A stretch of DNA of 33,605 nt, taken from assembly GCA_003132425.1 (NCBI GenBank), contig PKXS01000019.1, positions 1 to 33,605 on the forward strand, written 5' to 3'. Origin of the DNA: Gammaproteobacteria bacterium (GTDB lineage: Bacteria > Pseudomonadota > Gammaproteobacteria > Steroidobacterales > Steroidobacteraceae). The notes beneath the pieces were generated by a model. It worked only from the letters and a program-made list of their open reading frames with translations. It did no database searches and had not been told where the DNA came from. Positions 15,130-23,167 of this stretch are shown here, in pieces (within the stretch, counting starts at the first letter, position 1; each line of letters starts with the position of its first letter). A program made the position numbers and the translations under genes.

Positions 15130-17825
15130 CAAAAGCTCAGGCGCACACCGGCCAGCAAAGTGATGTCGTAGAATTCGCGCTGGATGGGCCGGGAATCGCT
15201 GGTTCCCTCCGTGAACTCCAATGGCGTATTGAGCAGATTCTTCGCGTCGAAGTAGATCCGGACTTCATGGCGGATCGCATAGCTCGTCCCTAAGTCGAGC
15301 GTCAGGCGATGGCGTGAATACACATCGGTGGCATTGCCGATGGTGCTGCCGAAGGCAAATAAATCTTGGCCGACGTAGTCGGCCGCCAACCGCACTTCGA
15401 ACGGCGCACGCTCGTAAAATACCGCCGCATTCCAAGTGACCTTGGAGGTGGACGGCAGGAGCCCGTAAATGCCCGGGTGAATCTGCGCCCTCGAATCGAC
15501 CAACGTGAAATTGGCGCTGTAGCCGAACCCATCGAGTGGCGCGGGCAGGAACTTTAGCTGCTGCTGGTACTGACCCTCGATGCCGTCCGCGTGCGCAGGA
15601 CCGTTGCTGTAGCTCTGAACCGTCGTGATGACGCCCGTGAGGCCCGGAAAGTTGTATCCCGAGACGATCTGCTGCGACAAGAGGATGTAGTCGCGAAACA
15701 GCTTGTAGAACAAACCGACTGCCGCGATTTGACCATTCCCCGGGTAGTACTCGAGGGTGGCGTCGAAATTCTGACCGAGCGTGGGCTTAAGCGCCGGATT
15801 GCCGACGGTCACGGTGGCATTCGACACACTGATGGACGCGCCCGGAGTGATTTGTTCGAAACCCGGGCGCGCGATTCCGGTCGAGTAGGTGAGCCGCCCG
15901 ACCAGGTCGTCTAAGAACTCGTAGCGCCCCTGCAGGGTGGGGAAGTAATTCGTGTACGAATTGCTTTCGGTTGCCGGCGTGTTCGTGTCCGCATCGCTGT
16001 TGTAGAGATTGCCGCCGTAGGTCGCGTGCGTCAACTCGACGCGCACCCCCGCCAGTATCCCCACCTTGCCTAACCGGGCCGAGTACTGGCCATAGGCGGC
16101 ATAGACATTCTCTCGATCGTCCGTGTTCGTGGAAGCATCGGCGGCCGCGTCGTCGGAGATGGTGCCCAAGTTGCTGTTGGCGAGAGTTCGAACCGCAGGA
16201 AGACTGATCGCGGGCCCGATATTGTACAGACCGTTGTAGTAGATCTGCGGCGAGCCATAGGTGTAAGGCAGCAACGGAATGACGCCGTCGGGCGTGAACA
16301 CCGGTGAGGACGAGTCGCTGGTTTTGTGGCGGTCGCGCAGCGAGAGACCAAATTTCCACTCCCCGGTATTATCGCCGCTACCCGTCCGGATGGTGGCATC
16401 CAGCGCCGCAGCGGTCTCTCCGTCGTGGGCATAGGAGGGTCCCAAATCGATCTCCTGCAACGTGTAATCGGCCGGATTGGCAGGATTGGTTCCATCGATG
16501 GTGTGAAACGCCGGGTAGCGAGGATCGGTGGTGGTGTCGTAGGCGATCGGCACTTGCTTGGGATCGGTCCACACACTACCGTAACTGGTCGATACCCGGT
16601 CGGTACCGAGCGCGAAGGAAGCGCGGTAGTCGAGCTTGAAGCTCGAAAATACGCTGCTGCCGCCGACCATCCCGAGCCCGTTCTGGATGCGCTCCAGGGT
16701 ATCGGTAGTGTCCTGTTCCAACCCAGCGTCGGTGGCAACGAAGCCGTTCGGATTGTTGGGATCTTGGATGCAGCTCGGCAGCGGCGTGCAGCCGCTGTTC
16801 GAGTCGAGGTTATTGAGTACCAGGTAGTGCTTGTTGGCGCCCTCCAGGTAGCCGGAATACAGTACGCGCAGGTACAGCGAGGTGCTATCGCTCGCTTTCG
16901 CGTCGAAGTTGGCCGCGACACCGTAGCGACGGCGATAATATTCGTAGCGGCGAAACTGCAAATTGCTCAACACCTTGTCCGGCACACCGCTGCTCTGCTG
17001 GTCGGTGTAGCTCTCCTCCACGTCGTCTATCCCGCGCTTATCTTCGTGATAGACGGCGGTGACGACAGCGCTGAAGGCGTTCGCCCCGGCAAACAAACCG
17101 CCGATTCCATCGCCGCCGTCGAAGCTGCGGCCCGAGCTGACTTCGGCGTGATACACCGGTGATTGGCGCAGCGGTTCGTAGCCGCTTCCCAAATCGGCTT
17201 CGACAAAGGGCGCGCCGCCGTGTTCCGCACCGGTTCTCGGCACCAGATTAATCGAGCCGCCGAGCGCCTCGGCGTCCATGTCCGGTCGCGAGGTCTTGGT
17301 GAGCTCAACGCCGCCGATGACACCGGTGGGAAAGGTATCGAAGGCGACCGCTCGGCCGCCACCGGACGGAGAGGACGGATTGGACGCGGGCAAGCGCACG
17401 CCGCCGTAGGTCGTGCCGTTGAGATCGGAATCCAAGCCACGAATGTGGACGAAGCGCCCTTCGCCAGTGTCGGTCTCAAGGGAAATTCCCGGAAGTCGCT
17501 GCAACGCCTCGGCGGTGTTGATGTCCGGAAGCTTGATGATTTCACTCAAGGGTTGCACGTCGATGATGTTCGGCGCCTGCTGTTTCTCGGCGATGGCGTC
17601 GGCGCGATTGATCGTGGCGCTCGGAACCGGTTTGGAGCCATTCTCGCCCGGACCCGCACCGGTACTGACGCGCCCGATGTCCGTCTCGCTGGACGGTGGC
17701 GGCGGAGTCTGCGTTTGTGTCTGTGCCTGTGCCTGCGTCGCCGCGAGACTCGCAATGACCGCCAGCCCGGCTACTGAGATCGCGACGATGCTGAACCGCG
17801 ACAAGAACGACAGATCCTGATGCAT
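15129..17825 (-). CDS. TonB-dependent outer-membrane receptor (Xanthomonas/Caulobacter type)
   Basis: 898 residues. The start is ATG 17825, behind GGGGAGG; the frame stays open to 17984 but that extension has no ribosome site. A Sec signal peptide ends in a short Gln/Thr/Ala repeat. The plug follows (IIKLPDINTAEALQRLPGIS, GRFVHIRGLDSDLNGTTYGG, GVIGGVELTKTSRPDMDAEA, LGGSINLVPRTG), which is typical of the receptors first described in Xanthomonas and Caulobacter that often import sugars or other organic compounds. The barrel ends in FYDITLLAGVRLSF with the C-terminal Phe needed for BAM assembly. It heads an operon with its own exbD, tonB and exbB and is divergent from a beta-propeller gene. The substrate is unknown. 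Confidence 0.93.
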   Translation of the reverse strand: MHQDLSFLSRFSIVAISVAGLAVIASLAATQAQAQTQTQTPPPPSSETDIGRVSTGAGPGENGSKPVPSATINRADAIAEKQQAPNIIDVQPLSEIIKLPDINTAEALQRLPGISLETDTGEGRFVHIRGLDSDLNGTTYGGVRLPASNPSSPSGGGRAVAFDTFPTGVIGGVELTKTSRPDMDAEALGGSINLVPRTGAEHGGAPFVEADLGSGYEPLRQSPVYHAEVSSGRSFDGGDGIGGLFAGANAFSAVVTAVYHEDKRGIDDVEESYTDQQSSGVPDKVLSNLQFRRYEYYRRRYGVAANFDAKASDSTSLYLRVLYSGYLEGANKHYLVLNNLDSNSGCTPLPSCIQDPNNPNGFVATDAGLEQDTTDTLERIQNGLGMVGGSSVFSSFKLDYRASFALGTDRVSTSYGSVWTDPKQVPIAYDTTTDPRYPAFHTIDGTNPANPADYTLQEIDLGPSYAHDGETAAALDATIRTGSGDNTGEWKFGLSLRDRHKTSDSSSPVFTPDGVIPLLPYTYGSPQIYYNGLYNIGPAISLPAVRTLANSNLGTISDDAAADASTNTDDRENVYAAYGQYSARLGKVGILAGVRVELTHATYGGNLYNSDADTNTPATESNSYTNYFPTLQGRYEFLDDLVGRLTYSTGIARPGFEQITPGASISVSNATVTVGNPALKPTLGQNFDATLEYYPGNGQIAAVGLFYKLFRDYILLSQQIVSGYNFPGLTGVITTVQSYSNGPAHADGIEGQYQQQLKFLPAPLDGFGYSANFTLVDSRAQIHPGIYGLLPSTSKVTWNAAVFYERAPFEVRLAADYVGQDLFAFGSTIGNATDVYSRHRLTLDLGTSYAIRHEVRIYFDAKNLLNTPLEFTEGTSDSRPIQREFYDITLLAGVRLSF
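17707..17740. repeat. Hexanucleotide-like repeat in the receptor signal peptide
   Basis: On the coding (minus) strand this is an imperfect CAGGCA/CAGACA run. It encodes the TQAQAQTQTQT stretch at the signal-peptide end. Such runs can change length by slippage in steps of two codons without a frameshift. Confidence 0.5.
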
Positions 17826-17984
17826 ATCGAGCCTCCCCACGCCGTCGTCGGACTCAACAGCGTAGTGAGCGAACGTTGCCAATTTCTTACAGCGCAGAAT
17901 ATATTCGCGGCGTGCCGAAACACGTTGCGGCAGCGTGACTAACTGAGTAGCGTTGCTCGACGGTTCATCACGGAACTCGGACAC
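17826..17984. promoter_or_regulatory. Divergent promoter region of the receptor operon and the beta-propeller gene
   Basis: This 159-bp gap separates two divergent start codons, so both promoters must lie here or inside the opposite gene. It contains an AT-rich palindrome, GAATATATTC (17897-17906), in otherwise GC-rich sequence. That could serve as a -10 region in either direction. I see no clear Pho box or Fur box. The assignment is positional. Confidence 0.4.
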
Positions 17985-18980
17985 ATGACATTTTTAGATT
18001 GCCGCGCATGCATCGCGGCGTGTTTTCTTGGCCTCGCCCTTTCAGCCTCAGCCTCAGCCGCTGCCGGCGGCGACTCGGGCTATCGCATCGTTAACCGGTG
18101 GCAGGCCGGAGGCGCCGGAAAATGGGATTACTTGATCGTCGATTCAGCGCAGCATCGGCTCTTCGTCTCTCGCGCCACGCATGTCCAGGTGTTCGACCTT
18201 GAATCCGGCAAACTTGCCGGTGATATTGCGGACACGCCCGGCGTGCATGGAATCGCTCTCGCATACGACCTCAATCGCGGCTTCACGAGTAACGGCAAAG
18301 GCGACTCGGTGACGGTGTTCGATCTGAAGACACTCGCACCGATCACCGAAGTCAAAATCTCGGGCCACGGCCCCGATGCCATCATCTACGACGCGCCCAG
18401 CAAGCAGATCTATACCTTCAATGGCCATAGCAACAACACAACGGTCATCGATGCCGGCTCGGCACGGGAGGTCGCCAGCATCGCGTTGCCGGGGCGGCCG
18501 GAATTCGCAGTCAGCGACGGCGCGGGTCGCATCTTCGTCAATCTCGAGGATAAGGGGCTGGTCGCCGTCATCGATGTGGCCAAAGGCAACGTGAAGTCCA
18601 CTTGGTCACTTGCGCCCTGTGAAGAACCTTCCGGGATAGCCCTTGACGCAGCGCGGCATCGTCTGTTTTCGGTGTGTCACAACGAACGCCTCATCGTGAC
18701 GGACAGCGTGAGCGGCGCGCGCGTCGCCGAGCTCCCCATCGGCAAGCATGTCGACGCGGCGGCGTTCGACCCTGGCGCATCGCTGGTGTTCAGTTCCAAC
18801 GGGAACAGCGCGGATGTGACCGTCGTATCCGAAATCAGCGCCGACCGTTATATCGTGAAGGGTAGTCTCGCTACGGCCAACGGAGCGAAGACGATGGCGC
18901 TTGATGCAGCCACCCATCGGATCTATGTGCCGGCCATGGGTGCGAGTGGCTTCGAAATATTAGTGGCGGCGCCAAACTAG
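17985..18980 (+). CDS. Exported YncE-type beta-propeller protein
   Basis: 331 residues. A Sec signal peptide covers about residues 1-26 (CIAACFLGLALSASASAAAG). The rest is a repeat of about 40-45 residues with the blade pattern of YncE/lactonase-like seven-bladed propellers: DYLIVDSAQHRLFVSRATHV, VFDLESGKLAG, GIALAYDLNRGFTSNGKGDS and later GIALDAARHRLFSVCHN and MALDAATHRIYVPAMG. YncE proteins are periplasmic and of uncertain role; some bind DNA or act with outer-membrane receptors. It shares a promoter region with the receptor operon, suggesting joint function. The start at 17985 has only a weak ribosome site (GGAAC). Confidence 0.87.
   Translation: MTFLDCRACIAACFLGLALSASASAAAGGDSGYRIVNRWQAGGAGKWDYLIVDSAQHRLFVSRATHVQVFDLESGKLAGDIADTPGVHGIALAYDLNRGFTSNGKGDSVTVFDLKTLAPITEVKISGHGPDAIIYDAPSKQIYTFNGHSNNTTVIDAGSAREVASIALPGRPEFAVSDGAGRIFVNLEDKGLVAVIDVAKGNVKSTWSLAPCEEPSGIALDAARHRLFSVCHNERLIVTDSVSGARVAELPIGKHVDAAAFDPGASLVFSSNGNSADVTVVSEISADRYIVKGSLATANGAKTMALDAATHRIYVPAMGASGFEILVAAPN
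18042..18059. repeat. Three TCAGCC units in the beta-propeller signal peptide
   Basis: Three exact copies of TCAGCC encode the SASASA stretch of the signal peptide. Together with the similar run in the divergent receptor gene, both products have slippage-prone export signals. Confidence 0.6.
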
Positions 18981-19211
18981 CGGAAGAGCATCGCCGTTCG
19001 GGGCGGCAGCGCGCCTTGCAGGTCGCGACGGTCCGGAGTATGTCGAAGGGGGTCGGACTACTCAAACACCGAGGTCCTATTTTTAGTGGCTGAACTTGCG
19101 GCCGGTTGGTCCGGCGTACATTTGCGTCTTGAGTAAGATACTTTATTGCCGAGCAAATCCGGATCCGATACAGTAGCTCTCAACCTTGGTCGGCGCCGTT
19201 CGCGGACCACC

Positions 19212-19249
19212 GCTCGTTTGATTCCGAGCAGCTCTTAGTGATAAAGAGC
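19212..19249 (+). promoter_or_regulatory. Two consecutive stem-loops in the leader of the second TonB receptor
   Basis: GCTCG-n8-CGAGC (19212-19229) is followed directly by GCTCTT-agtgata-AAGAGC (19231-19249). The second stem ends just before the G-rich ribosome site and 13 bp before the ATG at 19263. Their position would allow control of translation or mRNA stability. The rest of the 282-bp gap (18981-19262) holds no gene; an ATCCGGAT palindrome lies around 19158-19166. Confidence 0.35.
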
Positions 19250-19262
19250 AAGGGGTAACGGG

Positions 19263-21746
19263 ATGCAAAAGAAAGAATCGCGGCTGAGCCAGCGCCCGCT
19301 ATCGCGGGCAATCGCAGTGGCTCTTGGAATCGGCGGTGCCGGTGCAGCCTTGGCACAGACTCTCGCGAGCAACGAGCTCGAGGAGGTGGTGGTAACCGCA
19401 ACCCGCCGCACCGAGAATCTGCAGGACGTGCCGATCACCATGACGGCATTGACCGGCAACACGCTCGCCGAGCTCAACGTGCAAACCCTCGAAGATTTCG
19501 TCAAGTACTTGCCGAATGTCAGCACCGCAGGGGTCGGTCCGGGGCAAAACGAGGTTTACATGCGGGGCCTCTCAACCACGCACCAAGGCAACCAGGTCGC
19601 GGGCGGAACCGCGGTTTTCCCCAACGTGGCGGTCTATCTCGACGACCAATCCGTGCAGCTTCCGGGCCGCAATCTCGACGTATACGCGGCGGACCTGGCG
19701 AGAATCGAGGTATTGGAGGGCCCGCAGGGCACCCTTTACGGCGCCGGCGCGCAGGCGGGAGCGATACGCTACATCACCAACAAACCAAAGCTCGACCTCA
19801 CGGAAGGCTCGGTCAGCACCAGCTATTCGACCACCGCGCACGGGGACCCGAGCTCCTCGGCAGTGGTCATGCTCAACCTCCCCGTGATTGCCGATACGCT
19901 GGCGCTGCGTGCCGTGATTTACGACGACTCTCGCGGCGGCTACATCCACAACATCCCGGGGACCTTTTCTCGCTCGCCGACGGACTTAGGCATCGTCGAC
20001 TACTTCGGGGGCGTGGTGCCGCCGGGCAGCCAAAGCCTCTCGAACTCCAACGTGGCGAGCAACGCGATCAATCCGGTGACCTACAAGGGTGCACGGCTGT
20101 CGGGACTGTACCGGTTCAACGAGGACTGGAATCTTCTGCTCGAGCAAAGCTATCAGAGCATGGAGGCGGACGGGATTTTTGCCTACAACCCGCAACTCGG
20201 CGATCTGAACGTCCAGCAATACAATCCGTCGTCGGATCTCGATAAATTCGAGGATACTGCTTGGACTTTGAACGGGCGCATCGGCCCTCTTAAGCTCGTG
20301 TACACCGGTGGCTATCTGGTTCGCAACGTCAACGAAGTCATGGATTACACCGCCTATTCGCGCGGTCCTTTCGCCGACTACTATCAGTGCAACGGATTCC
20401 AGCCCGGCGGGACGCCGATATGCTATTCACCGAGCGCGACCTGGCACAACATCGAGAGAAACACCCACCAGAGCCATGAATTCCGCGTGAGCACGCCCGA
20501 CGATGCGCGCGTGCGGGCGATCGGCGGCATCTTCTGGGAAGACTACAAGATCCAAACCTCGCAGAACTTCCTATACGCCGACCCGCAGGCGGGTTTCCCG
20601 TCGTTAACCCCGATCCCAGGGGTGGAGATCTTCGACGACAGCACGCGCGCCGCCGGCACGGCGTTCTTGAGCGACATTACACGCGGCTATCAACAAAAAG
20701 CCGCATTCGGGGAAGTAGCGTTCGATATCCTTCCCCATTCGCTGACATTGACGGTGGGCACGCGCTTCTTCCGCTTCGACAACTTCGATCGCGGACAGTC
20801 GGATTCGGTCTACGGCTGCCGAAATATCGATCCCTGCCTGCCGCCGAACGGCATCTTCGACCTGTTCAACATTGCACAAGTCAATTCGGGTCACAAGAGC
20901 AAGGTCAACTTGAGCTGGAAGCCCATGGACAACGTGATGCTATACGCCACGTATTCCGAGGGCTTCAGGCCGGGCGGCTTCAACCAGGGCGTCGGTGTGG
21001 TGCCGCCGAGCTCTCCGCTCTACGGCATTTTCACCGTTCCGCGCTTTTACGATAGCGATACTCTCAAGAATTACGAAATCGGCTGGAAGACACAACTGTT
21101 CGATCGCCGCCTGCAATTCAACGGTGCCGTATACGATGAAGAATGGTCGGATGTGCAGCTGCAGATCTACGATCCTTCTCTGTATGGCAATGCGGGGTTC
21201 ACGGTGAACGGCCCGAACTACCGGGTACGCGGCGTCGAGGGCGATGTGATCTGGCGCATCACCGATACGCTGACCTTGAACTCCTCGTTCGCGTGGAATC
21301 GCAGCGAACAAGTCAACGATCCCACTCTCGTGGTCCAGGGCACCGATATTTCGCTCTTCCCCACCCGCGGCATCGGCAGCCCCTTGGCCAACGCTCCGCC
21401 GTTCCAGGGGAATGTTCGCCTTCGATATGCCGTCCCTATGTACGACTATCTGTGGCACGTGCAGGCGGGAGCCCAGCACACCGATCACTCGTATTCGGAC
21501 GTCATCACCCAAGGTACTTTGGCGGCTCCGGACTACGAGCTCGCGCCGTACACCACCTACGATGCGGCGGCGGGTCTGGGAAAGGATGCGTGGGAAGTGG
21601 AATTTTACGGCGAGAACCTTACCGATACGCGAGCGCAACTCTTCATCAGCTCCGCGCAGTGGGTGACGCTGACGACGGTGAATCGTCCGCGCGTCATGGG
21701 CGTGCGCTTTTCCTACAAATTCGGCGCCGACAAGGACAAGCAGTAG
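19263..21746 (+). CDS. TonB-dependent outer-membrane receptor
   Basis: 827 residues, start ATG 19263 behind AAGGGGTAACGGG. A Sec signal (about residues 1-32, ending ALAQ) leads to a TonB-box-like ELEEVVVTATRRTENLQDVP, the usual opening of the sphingomonad/xanthomonad receptor group. The plug follows (EDFVKYLPNVSTAGVGPGQN, EVYMRGLSTT, RIEVLEGPQGTLYGAGAQAG, AIRYITNKP). Barrel strands include LYATYSEGFRPGGFNQG and NYEIGWKTQLFDRRLQFNGA. It ends VMGVRFSYKFGADKDKQ, seven residues past the usual terminal aromatic. These receptors import iron complexes or organic substrates. Two exported CocE/NonD hydrolase genes follow 36 bp downstream on the same strand, suggesting import or processing of an ester or peptide. 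Confidence 0.92.
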   Translation: MQKKESRLSQRPLSRAIAVALGIGGAGAALAQTLASNELEEVVVTATRRTENLQDVPITMTALTGNTLAELNVQTLEDFVKYLPNVSTAGVGPGQNEVYMRGLSTTHQGNQVAGGTAVFPNVAVYLDDQSVQLPGRNLDVYAADLARIEVLEGPQGTLYGAGAQAGAIRYITNKPKLDLTEGSVSTSYSTTAHGDPSSSAVVMLNLPVIADTLALRAVIYDDSRGGYIHNIPGTFSRSPTDLGIVDYFGGVVPPGSQSLSNSNVASNAINPVTYKGARLSGLYRFNEDWNLLLEQSYQSMEADGIFAYNPQLGDLNVQQYNPSSDLDKFEDTAWTLNGRIGPLKLVYTGGYLVRNVNEVMDYTAYSRGPFADYYQCNGFQPGGTPICYSPSATWHNIERNTHQSHEFRVSTPDDARVRAIGGIFWEDYKIQTSQNFLYADPQAGFPSLTPIPGVEIFDDSTRAAGTAFLSDITRGYQQKAAFGEVAFDILPHSLTLTVGTRFFRFDNFDRGQSDSVYGCRNIDPCLPPNGIFDLFNIAQVNSGHKSKVNLSWKPMDNVMLYATYSEGFRPGGFNQGVGVVPPSSPLYGIFTVPRFYDSDTLKNYEIGWKTQLFDRRLQFNGAVYDEEWSDVQLQIYDPSLYGNAGFTVNGPNYRVRGVEGDVIWRITDTLTLNSSFAWNRSEQVNDPTLVVQGTDISLFPTRGIGSPLANAPPFQGNVRLRYAVPMYDYLWHVQAGAQHTDHSYSDVITQGTLAAPDYELAPYTTYDAAAGLGKDAWEVEFYGENLTDTRAQLFISSAQWVTLTTVNRPRVMGVRFSYKFGADKDKQ

Positions 21747-21782
21747 CGATGCGCGCGCGGGCTCCGGTAGCAGATCGGCTCC

Positions 21783-23139
21783 ATGACGGTAACGAGACGT
21801 GATTTCGTCACTGCAACGGGCGCGTTTGTGGCCGGCGCAACGTTCGCGCGGCTATCGTACGCAGCTCATCTTCCGGCGCGCAGCGGCTGGTCTTTGCCTG
21901 CAAAGCGTCCTTTTTGTGTCATCGAAAATGAATGGATACCGCTCAGCGATGGCACGCGATTGGGCGTCAGGCTGTGGATACCGCAGGGTGCGGAGCAGCA
22001 ACCGGTGCCCGTCGTCTGGGAGTACCTGCCGTATCGCAAGCGTGATGGCGTTCGCAAGCGCGACGATGCGACGGCGCAGAACCTCGCTCCCCACGGCATC
22101 GCCTTTGCGCGTGTCGACATCCGCGGCACCGGCGACTCGGGCGGAGTGATGACCGATGAATATGCGCCACCGGAACTGAACGACGGTGTCGAATGCATCG
22201 CGTGGCTTGCCCGGCAACCATGGTCCAACGGTTCGGTCGGCATGCGCGGCATTTCCTGGGGCGGCATCAATTCGCTACGTGGGCGACAAGATCGTCGGCA
22301 TGTCCAAACCCCAATGGATGCCGAGCCGTTCCGATGATCAGACCTCGGACGATGCCAAGTCGCTGGTGTTCGACTCGAAACCACTCGACTCGGATCTGGA
22401 GATACTCGGCTATCCTCTCGCCAGGATTCGCATCGGCGTCAACGTGCCGGTGGCGAAACTCGCCGTGCGATTGACGGAAGTGCTACCCAACGGCAAATCG
22501 TGGCTGGTCAGCTATGGGATCCTGAATCTTACCCACCGCGAGTCGCATGAGCACCCCACGGCGCTCAAGCCCGGAGAGTTGTACGACGTCCAAGTTCCGC
22601 TTTACATGGTGGCCCATCGCTTCAAGAAAGGCAGCCGGATTCGCGCCGCACTGTCGGAAAGCCTCTGGCCGCTGGTATGGCCGTCGCCCGAGATCGCGAC
22701 CTTGACGGTCGATCTCGGTGCTTCGAGCTTGGTGCTGCCGGTTCGCCCCACACCCGCACGCGAGGCGGTGTTTCCCATTCCCGTGATCCGGTCCTCGGGG
22801 TCGAGCCCGTACACGCACACCGTCATGGGGCCCGGAACCGAAGCGAACCTGACATCACCGTTGAAGAGCACCCTGATACCGGAGATAGGAACCGTGGTCG
22901 AGACGCAGTCGAGCGAAAGGCTCGTCATCAAAGAAGGCCAACCGAATAGCAGTGCGTGGACCCAAGAGAACATGACCGCGTGGAAGCGCGGCGACTGGGA
23001 TTGCACGGTGAGCGCCTCGTTCGAGCTGACCTCGACGCCGGAAGAGTTTCGTTTGACCGAGGTGCTGCGGGCCAAGAAGGGCGATACCGAAATTTTCAAG
23101 CGCGAACAATTCAGCACCATCAAGCGCGATCTACTCTAG
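21783..23139 (+). pseudogene. CocE/NonD hydrolase gene broken by an internal deletion and frameshift
   Basis: The N-terminal part, from ATG 21783, has a Tat signal (VTRRDFVTATGAF) and matches the intact neighbour at 23168 through the nucleophile motif GMRGISWGG. At about 22271 the similarity jumps. The first frame runs on as nonsense to a stop at 22337, while the +1 frame continues as RYVGDKIVGMSKPQW and then matches the neighbour's C-terminal jelly-roll domain to the end (FSTIKRDLL, stop 23139). Compared with the neighbour, about 0.7 kb is missing, covering the catalytic Asp and His and the cap region. No functional hydrolase can be made. It lies between the receptor and the intact copy and probably arose with it by tandem duplication, followed by divergence and decay. 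Confidence 0.9.
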
Positions 23140-23167
23140 GGGCTCCGAAGCAGCACCTCATCCATCG

